Part shown: positions 1-4,401 of the stretch, piece by piece
Numbering within the stretch: position 1 is the stretch's first letter
Layout: every line of letters begins with the position of its first letter
Source of the DNA: DASRAJ01 sp039920305
GTDB lineage: Bacteria; Bacteroidota; Bacteroidia; Chitinophagales; UBA10324
Reading direction: 5' to 3'
Assembly (NCBI GenBank): GCA_039920305.1
Contig: JBDSEA010000176.1
Coordinates: 1-6,784 of the forward strand
DNA length: 6,784 bases
Position numbers and translations under genes: made by a program
The notes under the pieces: model-generated
Database searches by the model: none
The model's input: only the letters and a program-made list of their open reading frames with translations
What the model was told of the DNA's origin: nothing

Positions 1-63
1 TAATAGCCAGCATTGAATTTTTGATTTCCTGCAAATTTATGAAAGTATCAACTGCCTTAGAAT

Positions 64-675
64 TTACTTCACATCAAATTCCAGCAGCGAATCATCTTCA
101 ATGAAACATTCGATGTGATCATTAATGGCAACGGGACCAACACCCACAGGAGTTCCCGTGAAAATCAAATCACCCTCCAGCAGGGTGAAAAACCGTGAGG
201 CATAACTGATGATTTTTGCGAAAGAGAAGATCATGTCTTTTGTATTTCCTTTTTGCGCGAGCTGCCGGTTTTTATACATGCAGAAATTGATGTTGCTTAA
301 ATCAGGTATTTTTTCTATCGTAAGAAAGTCTCCTACACACGCGGAGTTATCAAATGCCTTGGCAATTTCCCAGGGCAACCCTTTTTTCTTCATTTCACTC
401 TGGAGATCACGTGCGGTGAAATCAATTCCGACAGTTAGCTGATCAAAATATTTGCTTGCAAATTTTTCTTCAATGCTTTTTCCGTGCTTGCAGATGCGTA
501 GCACAATTTCAGTTTCGTAGTGCACTTCCTTTGAGAAATCAGGAAGGAAGAAAGGCATGTTCTTTCTCTTGAGCGCGGTATCAGGCTTCATGAAGATGAC
601 GGGTTTATCCTCAACAGCATGATGCATTTCCTTCGCATGCTCAGCATAGTTGCGGCCGCAGCAGATGATTTTCAC
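64..675 (-). CDS. Fumarylacetoacetate hydrolase (FAH)-fold family protein
   Basis: This 203-aa protein is a compact single-domain member of the FAH family, cytosolic metal-dependent enzymes that cleave or decarboxylate C-C bonds in 2-oxo acids (acylpyruvase, oxaloacetate decarboxylase and aromatic-degradation hydratase/isomerase types). The N-terminal GRNYAEHAKE (7-16) and FMKPDTAL (28-35) match the small FAHD1/YcgM-like branch. The metal ligands are visible: E54 and E56 in VHYETEIVL, and D85 in GIDFTARD. K106 in KAFDNSACVG and the C-terminal GDLIFTGTPVGVGP (168-181) are also typical. The start codon is GTG at 675; an in-frame TGA lies two codons upstream, so no longer start is possible. It follows pth by 42 nt on the same strand with no terminator seen between them, so it is probably co-transcribed. 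The family is clear, but the substrate cannot be told from sequence; oxaloacetate or acylpyruvate is the best guess from length and branch. Confidence 0.93.
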   Translation of the reverse strand: MKIICCGRNYAEHAKEMHHAVEDKPVIFMKPDTALKRKNMPFFLPDFSKEVHYETEIVLRICKHGKSIEEKFASKYFDQLTVGIDFTARDLQSEMKKKGLPWEIAKAFDNSACVGDFLTIEKIPDLSNINFCMYKNRQLAQKGNTKDMIFSFAKIISYASRFFTLLEGDLIFTGTPVGVGPVAINDHIECFIEDDSLLEFDVK

Positions 676-717
676 GGTTCAGGATTTTTCGGGTATAGTC
701 TTAAGTTTCCGGTTTTT

Positions 718-1335
718 CTATCCAGTGTCACCTGGTTTGGGATCTTCCTTACCGGTTGTGTTATAAATATTCATTGTTCTTTCAAGTCCGATGGATACAA
801 AGCTTTTTATTACATCGGCGGCATTCCTGATTTTCTCGGGCAGGAATTTCCTTTCTTCTTCATTCCATTTACCCAGAACATAGTTCACCTGCCTTCCTTT
901 TGCAAAATTTCCTTCCACACCAAATCTCATCCGCGGATAATCCATCGTACCGAGTGATTCCTGAATGCTTGTGAGACCATTATGACCGCCATCACTTCCC
1001 CGCGGCCGGATGCGTAGTGTTCCGAAGGGCAAGGCAATGTCATCTACAATCACCAATAGGTTGGCATTGGGAATTTCGAGCTTATCCATCCAGTATTTAA
1101 CTGCTTTTCCGCTCAGGTTCATAAAAGTGGATGGCTTGATCAGGTGCAGGGATTTACCCTTCCATCTGTATGAGCAATGAGCGGCGAGCCGCCCTGAAAC
1201 AAATAACACACCGGCATCCTCAGCGAGAGCTTCCACTATTTTGAACCCGATGTTGTGCCGGGTTTCAGTGTATTCTTCCCCCACGTTGCCAAGACCTGCT
1301 ATAAGAAATCTGCTGCTCACAGTAAATGTTGACAA
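718..1335 (-). CDS. pth: Peptidyl-tRNA hydrolase
   Basis: Pth cleaves the ester bond of peptidyl-tRNAs that drop off the ribosome, freeing tRNA for reuse; it is normally essential and cytosolic. The bacterial Pth motifs are all present: GLGNVGEEY (14-22) with N18, the catalytic histidine H27 in TRHNIGF, KPSTFMNLSG (67-76) with N73, D99 in VDDIALPFGTLRIR, GGHNGL (116-121) with N119, and YPRMRFGVE (133-141). Length (205 aa) is normal for the family. The start is uncertain: the longest frame begins with TTG at 1335, while a GTG at 1320 would give a 200-aa protein beginning SSRFLIAGLGN, closer to typical family N-termini. An ATG at 1339 is out of frame. No Shine-Dalgarno sequence supports any choice. 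The gene lies downstream of rplY across a 159-nt gap containing repeats, and 42 nt upstream of the FAH-fold gene. Confidence 0.96.
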   Translation of the reverse strand: MSTFTVSSRFLIAGLGNVGEEYTETRHNIGFKIVEALAEDAGVLFVSGRLAAHCSYRWKGKSLHLIKPSTFMNLSGKAVKYWMDKLEIPNANLLVIVDDIALPFGTLRIRPRGSDGGHNGLTSIQESLGTMDYPRMRFGVEGNFAKGRQVNYVLGKWNEEERKFLPEKIRNAADVIKSFVSIGLERTMNIYNTTGKEDPKPGDTG

Positions 1336-1382
1336 TCATTAATAATTAAAAACCATAACCTGATCAACCGGGGCAATTTTCC

Positions 1383-1450
1383 AAAAAAGGTTCAGGCAGG
1401 GATTCAGGCGATTCTGTCCGATTTGCGACCTGAATTTATTTATTTCAGGT
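1383..1450 (-). promoter_or_regulatory. Possible attenuator-like leader between rplY and pth
   Basis: The 159-nt gap 1336-1494 has no gene but does have structure. ACCTGAA (1428-1434) and TTCAGGT (1444-1450) form a perfect 7-bp inverted repeat with a 9-nt AT-rich loop. Two further TTCAGGC copies lie at 1391-1397 and 1403-1409. In the minus-strand transcript the TTCAGG segment read from 1449-1444 can pair either with the CCTGAA read from 1450-1444's complement on its far side (1434-1428) or with one of the two copies beyond it (1409-1403 or 1397-1391). The last copy is followed after two C residues by a run of six T (1388-1383). Mutually exclusive hairpins with a terminal T-run are the layout of a transcription attenuator. 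This is inference: the stems are short, one loop is long, and no ligand or leader peptide is evident. It may equally be a weak terminator or chance. Confidence 0.3.
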
Positions 1451-1494
1451 GGTTTCAATTCCAAAACAATAATATATTGATTGATGCCCGAAGT

Positions 1495-2166
1495 TTACTT
1501 TTTCTTTTCCTTTTTCTCAGCTCCCTTTTCACCGGCTGCAGGAGTTTCACCGGCAGGGGTGGCGCCCTCAGCAACAGGCGCTGCAGTTTCAGCAACCGCG
1601 GCAACAGGGGTAACCTCTTTCTCAACACGTGGAATAAGTACGGAGACAATCGGAATATTAGGGGCATCCAGGAATTCGATGGCTTCCATTTTCAATTCAT
1701 TTACCCTAACAGACTTTCCAAGATCGAGATGATCAATCTTTACTGTGATGTGTTCCACAAGATCCTTGGGCAGCAATCTCACTTTCATCTTCTTCATACG
1801 AAGAAAAATTCTCCCTCCTTCTTTCACTCCAGGTGCTACTCCTTCCAGTTTTACTGGCAGCTCAAGTACAATTTTCTTTTCAGGATGGAGCTCCCGGAAA
1901 TCAATATGCAAAACATCATCACTGATAGGATCAAACTGAATATCCTGCATCACGCAGTTGAATTGCTTGCCCTCAACACTGATCTGTGCAGTATAAAATT
2001 CAGGTGTATAGACGAGTTCCTTGAATGCATTCACCGGCGCATAAAAGTTCACATTTTCTGTTCCGCCATAAATGCTGCAGGGAATATTTCCCTGTTTGCG
2101 CACGGCAAATGTTTCCTTCTTTCCGGTATTGTTCCTTGTAGTTCCTTCAATGGTAATCGCTTTCAT
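1495..2166 (-). CDS. rplY: 50S ribosomal protein L25, long (Ctc/TL5) form
   Basis: L25 binds 5S rRNA in the central protuberance of the large ribosomal subunit; the long form is also called general stress protein Ctc. Residues 1-92 are the 5S-binding L25 domain: it opens with an MKAITIEGTTRNNTGK segment, then VRKQGNIPCSIYGG (22-35) and the MQDIQFDPISDDVLHIDF segment (73-90). Residues about 98-182 are the C-terminal TL5 beta-domain, with PVKLEGVAPGVKEGG (104-118). The last ~38 residues (186-223) are a low-complexity Ala/Pro/Glu tail ending in a Lys-rich stretch, a feature common in long L25 proteins and presumably disordered. The ATG at 2166 is preceded by an AT-rich stretch without Shine-Dalgarno sequence. 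The gene begins 17 nt after prs, so the two almost certainly share a transcript. The prs-ctc-pth order is a widely conserved bacterial arrangement, which supports all three calls. Confidence 0.97.
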   Translation of the reverse strand: MKAITIEGTTRNNTGKKETFAVRKQGNIPCSIYGGTENVNFYAPVNAFKELVYTPEFYTAQISVEGKQFNCVMQDIQFDPISDDVLHIDFRELHPEKKIVLELPVKLEGVAPGVKEGGRIFLRMKKMKVRLLPKDLVEHITVKIDHLDLGKSVRVNELKMEAIEFLDAPNIPIVSVLIPRVEKEVTPVAAVAETAAPVAEGATPAGETPAAGEKGAEKKEKKK

Positions 2167-2183
2167 TTCTTAAAGTTTTAATG

Positions 2184-3119
2184 TTAATTGTTAATGAATA
2201 ATGATGTAATGGATTTGTTCTCATGCATATTCCGGATGGCGGTGGCAAATAAATCAGCTACCCCAAGCGCTTTTATCTTGGGTGTTTCCTGCCTGAAGGG
2301 CAATGTATCACAAACCACCACTTCAGTCAGCAGTGATTTCTCAATGTTTTCGTATGCTTTGCCCGAAAGAACAGGGTGTGTAATGAGTGCACGGACGCTC
2401 CTCGCGCCTTTATCAATTAATATTCTTGCTGCATTTGACAGAGTATTGGCGGTGTCAATAATATCATCCACGATAATCACATTACGGCCTGTTACATCCC
2501 CAATAACGGTCATTGCACTCACTTCATTAGGCCGCTTACGGTATTTATCGCAGATCACCATCTCCTTATTAAAATACAATGCGTATTGCCTTGCCCGGTT
2601 CACCCCACCTACATCCGGCGCTGCAAAGGTTATATCGGGTATGCTGAGTGTTTTGATGTAGGGAATAAAGATGGTGGAGCTCTCAAGATGATCAACCGGG
2701 ATATCAAAAAACCCCTGCACCTGCGGGGCATGAAGATCCATGGTCATCACGCGGTTTGCGCCTGCAGCTGTTAAAAGGTTGGCAATCAGCTTTGCGGCAA
2801 TGGGTACGCGCGGCTTGTCTTTCCGGTCCTGCCTTGCATAGCCGAAATACGGAATTACTGCAGTGATATAGGCAGCGCTGGCGCGGCGGGCACCGTCAAT
2901 GAGCAGCAGCAATTCCAGAAGATTATCGGCAGGTGAAATGGTGGATTGTACCAGAAAGACGTAATCACCCCGGATGGATTCGAGAATTACAGGACAAATT
3001 TCACCATCGCTGAACTTACGTACCTCGACCTTGCCTGACTCAGTGCCATAGGATCGCGCGATTCTGCCTGACAGGTTCTGGCTGTTGGTTCCTGAAAAAA
3101 TTTTGACTGACGATTCCAT
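2184..3119 (-). CDS. prs: Ribose-phosphate pyrophosphokinase (PRPP synthetase)
   Basis: This cytosolic enzyme makes PRPP from ribose 5-phosphate and ATP, feeding purine, pyrimidine, NAD, histidine and tryptophan synthesis. At 311 aa it has the usual class I length, with two phosphoribosyltransferase-type domains. Visible motifs are RKFSDGEI (34-41) and SIRGDYVFLVQST (48-60) in the N-terminal domain, PYFGYARQDRK (90-100), the signature DLHAPQVQGFFDIPVDH (128-144) with the metal-binding histidine H130, the catalytic flexible loop DKYRKRPNEV (191-200) with K192 and R194, and the ribose-phosphate-binding loop VDDIIDTANT (217-226). The ATG at 3119 gives an N-terminus (ESSVKIFSGTNSQNL) that fits the family, so no other start is needed. 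prs is the first gene of the minus-strand cluster; rplY follows after 17 nt. A likely -7 promoter element lies just upstream of the start codon. Confidence 0.98.
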   Translation of the reverse strand: MESSVKIFSGTNSQNLSGRIARSYGTESGKVEVRKFSDGEICPVILESIRGDYVFLVQSTISPADNLLELLLLIDGARRASAAYITAVIPYFGYARQDRKDKPRVPIAAKLIANLLTAAGANRVMTMDLHAPQVQGFFDIPVDHLESSTIFIPYIKTLSIPDITFAAPDVGGVNRARQYALYFNKEMVICDKYRKRPNEVSAMTVIGDVTGRNVIIVDDIIDTANTLSNAARILIDKGARSVRALITHPVLSGKAYENIEKSLLTEVVVCDTLPFRQETPKIKALGVADLFATAIRNMHENKSITSLFINN

Positions 3120-3135
3120 TTTCTGCGAAGGGCGG

Positions 3136-3143
3136 CAAAGATA
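3136..3143 (-). promoter_or_regulatory. Candidate Bacteroidota -7 element for prs operon
   Basis: Read on the minus strand this is TATCTTTG, a full match to the Bacteroidota -7 consensus TAnnTTTG. It lies 16 nt before the prs ATG. No TTTG is found 19 nt further upstream, so only half of the consensus promoter is present. If used, transcription would start about 3129-3132 and leave a leader of only about 10-13 nt. An alternative promoter further up in 3144-3218 cannot be excluded. Confidence 0.4.
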
Positions 3144-3218
3144 TAAGAACAGTTGGAAGTTTGGAGATTAGCATTACAACGCAAGTATGCGCAGCAAATA
3201 TTGAAAATCAAAAAAATT

Positions 3219-3897
3219 TCAGTGTTCTATTGCAACTTTTTTAGTCACACTTTCATGATCGCCAATTATTTCAATCAGATAGATACCTATGGGAAATGCT
3301 GAAACATTCATATTTCCTGAGAAATGATCAGCTACCATACCAAAATCTTCGCTGAGAACTTCCTGACCAGGCGAATTGACAAGATGCATTTGCAAATTGG
3401 AACTCGTCTTTTGACTTATTTCGAAATTTAATTAATCTGAAACCGGATCAGGAAAGATATTAATTACCGGGAAGTTATTCTGCTGCGCGATGCCGACATT
3501 GGTCTCACCCACGTTCATGCCATATCCGAAGGTGGCAATCCAGATTTCATTCTGATTAAAGGGATTGAAAAATATTCTTTCAGGGTTTGCAAACTTGTAG
3601 CTGCTCACCTGAGTTAAAACCGGCATTGAAGAATTAATGTTATCAGAATGCCACATGCCGTTGCCACTGGTAGCAACATACAATTCATCGTGATTGGTGG
3701 GGGCGAAGGTAACTGACGGAACATCTGGCACTAAGGTCACTGGAGGTATATAATTCAGTGTTGCTTGCAGGATTAATGGAAGGAGCGAAAAGTGCTCCTC
3801 CTCCGCCAATTCCTGTAACCTTCCATGAAGATGGAACCTGTGCATGAACCTTGCAGCAGAACAGAAAAAATGTAATGATGTAAAGAGTGAATTTCAT
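3219..3897 (-). pseudogene. Degraded T9SS-secreted surface protein (type A sorting tail)
   Basis: These are remnants of an exported protein broken in at least two places. The first frame (3897 downward) encodes a signal peptide (a K2 basic residue, hydrophobic core FTLYIITFFLFCC, AQ near residue 20) and then WKVTGIGGGGALFAPSINP (25-43), a sequence I associate with the N-terminus of large BNR/VPS10-like repeat proteins of Bacteroidota. At about 3730 homologous-looking sequence jumps by one frame to VPSVTFAPTNHDELYVATSG and then RIFFNPFNQNEIWIATFGYGM, which resembles the C-terminal part of such proteins; the repeat body between them seems deleted. The second frame runs into the sorting-tail box INIFPDPVSD and stops at TAA 3434-3432. 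Beyond that stop the same frame stays open for 70 codons to TGA at 3219, encoding the rest of a T9SS type A tail (LNFEIS..., HLVNSPGQEVL, FPIGIYLIEI, VTKKVAIE). Intact relatives are several hundred residues longer, from memory. Sequencing error could explain one lesion but hardly the missing middle. Confidence 0.85.
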
Positions 3898-3983
3898 AAG
3901 GTATTTTCAAGGTGAGAATTGATAAAACGAAAATAGGATTTCATTTTATAATTGGAGGCAACAAAAGCGGTGCATTTCCCCTC

Positions 3984-4024
3984 CAACAAAGATCATCCCC
4001 GCAGGCGGAGGATGATCTTTGTTG
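3984..4024 (-). terminator. Long hairpin, probable terminator of tRNA-Gln
   Basis: The arms at 3984-3998 and 4010-4024 are perfectly complementary over 15 bp, with an 11-nt GC-rich loop that can itself pair CCG with CGG. Read with the tRNA (minus strand), the core stem GATCATCC/GGATGATC is followed by TTTGTTGG, a modest T-rich tract with a matching A-rich tract before the stem, as in Rho-independent terminators. The upstream arm starts within the last three bases of the tRNA. No gene reads into it on the plus strand. The T-tract is weaker than in textbook terminators. Confidence 0.65.
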
Positions 4025-4094
4025 ACCTGCCTGGGCTCGAACCAGGAGTCTTCTGAACCAAAATCAGACGTGTTACCGGTTACACTACAGGTCA
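4022..4094 (-). tRNA. tRNA-Gln (anticodon TTG)
   Basis: The 73-nt cloverleaf folds completely. The acceptor stem is TGACCTG/CAGGTCA, 7 perfect pairs with the U1-A72 pair typical of glutamine tRNAs, and discriminator A at 4022. The D arm is GTGT/ACAC with loop AACCGGTA. The anticodon stem TCTGA/TCAGA closes the loop TTTTGGT, placing TTG at positions 34-36, which reads CAA (and CAG by wobble). A 5-nt variable loop AGACT follows, then the T arm CCTGG/CCAGG with loop TTCGAGC. CCA is not encoded; the next bases are CAA, so CCA must be added after 3' trimming. A consensus promoter lies directly upstream and a hairpin terminator overlaps the 3' end, so it is probably a single-tRNA transcript. Confidence 0.97.
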
Positions 4095-4111
4095 AAAAAA
4101 AAGACGAGCGG

Positions 4112-4142
4112 CAAAATTAAGTGTTGAATTGAGGATTGCAAA
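4112..4142 (-). promoter_or_regulatory. Consensus Bacteroidota promoter of tRNA-Gln
   Basis: On the minus strand TTTG (4142-4139) is followed by exactly 19 nt and then TAATTTTG (4119-4112). This equals the Bacteroidota vegetative promoter consensus TTTG-N19-TAnnTTTG in both boxes and in spacing. Transcription would begin about 4105-4108, some ten nucleotides ahead of the mature tRNA 5' end, with a nine-T run (minus strand) in between. Confidence 0.8.
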
Positions 4143-4297
4143 TCGAATTCAGCAGGAGTTGGTTTTAAATGACGTGATTTTTTGCTCATAAAAAAAGAGC
4201 CTGTAAATTGTACTTCCTTTCCGGTTTCCGGCTAAACTCCTGAACATAAAATGAAGTTAAAATGGCCCTGATCCCTCACCTGCTATTTTCGTTTTGT

Positions 4298-4305
4298 TAT
4301 TTTTG
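4298..4305 (+). promoter_or_regulatory. Candidate -7 element for the DUF2723 gene
   Basis: TATTTTTG matches the -7 consensus TAnnTTTG, but the bases 19 nt upstream (CTCA at 4275-4278) are not a -33 box. Use of this site would give a leader of roughly 90 nt before the ATG at 4402. In such T-rich DNA a chance match is quite possible. Confidence 0.3.
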
Positions 4306-4401
4306 TCACATTTCAGAAATTTTAAAACTTTTATTGTAATTCACCTCTTCTTATCTGTTTCCCTGCACTTTCATTCTGAATAAAACCCCCTTCAAAATTT
4401 C

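Larger units (their letters stand above)
4095..4401. other. Divergent intergenic region between tRNA-Gln and DUF2723 gene
   Basis: This 307-nt AT-rich stretch separates two outward-reading units. It holds the tRNA promoter at 4112-4142 (minus) and a possible -7 box for the plus-strand gene at 4298-4305. A tandem 7-mer TTTCCGG occurs at 4218-4231, with no evident role. No credible ORF, RNA gene or strong hairpin was seen in the remainder. Confidence 0.6.

Noticed and set aside
1..34. Possible start of a further minus-strand gene (ATG at 13-11, frame open to the left edge, upstream TTG at 34-32)
   Set aside because: Only four codons after the ATG lie inside the window and nothing in them is recognisable; the next gene of the cluster may begin here but cannot be supported.
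1423..2181. Long plus-strand open frame of 252 codons opposite rplY
   Set aside because: It is antisense to a clear L25 gene, has biased Phe/Arg/Asn/His composition typical of a shadow frame, and shows no domain.
2188..2661. Plus-strand open frame of 157 codons opposite prs
   Set aside because: Shadow of the strongly conserved prs coding sequence, with no recognisable motif.
3928..3935. TATTTTCG on the minus strand as a promoter for the T9SS remnant
   Set aside because: One mismatch to the -7 consensus and no TTTG 19 nt upstream; in AT-rich DNA this is not distinguishable from chance.
3984..4024. Inverted repeat as an insertion-sequence end or CRISPR-like unit
   Set aside because: It is a single hairpin with no second copy, no target duplication and no transposase or cas gene in the window; the position at the tRNA 3' end fits a terminator better.
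4022..4094. tRNA-Gln as an integration (att) site for a mobile element
   Set aside because: No integrase gene and no duplicated tRNA 3' end beyond the hairpin arm were found; the repeated CAACAAAG arm is explained by the hairpin.
4179..4201. GCTC/GAGC hairpin next to T and A runs as a terminator
   Set aside because: Only a 4-bp stem with an A-rich loop; too weak, and no transcript obviously needs ending there.
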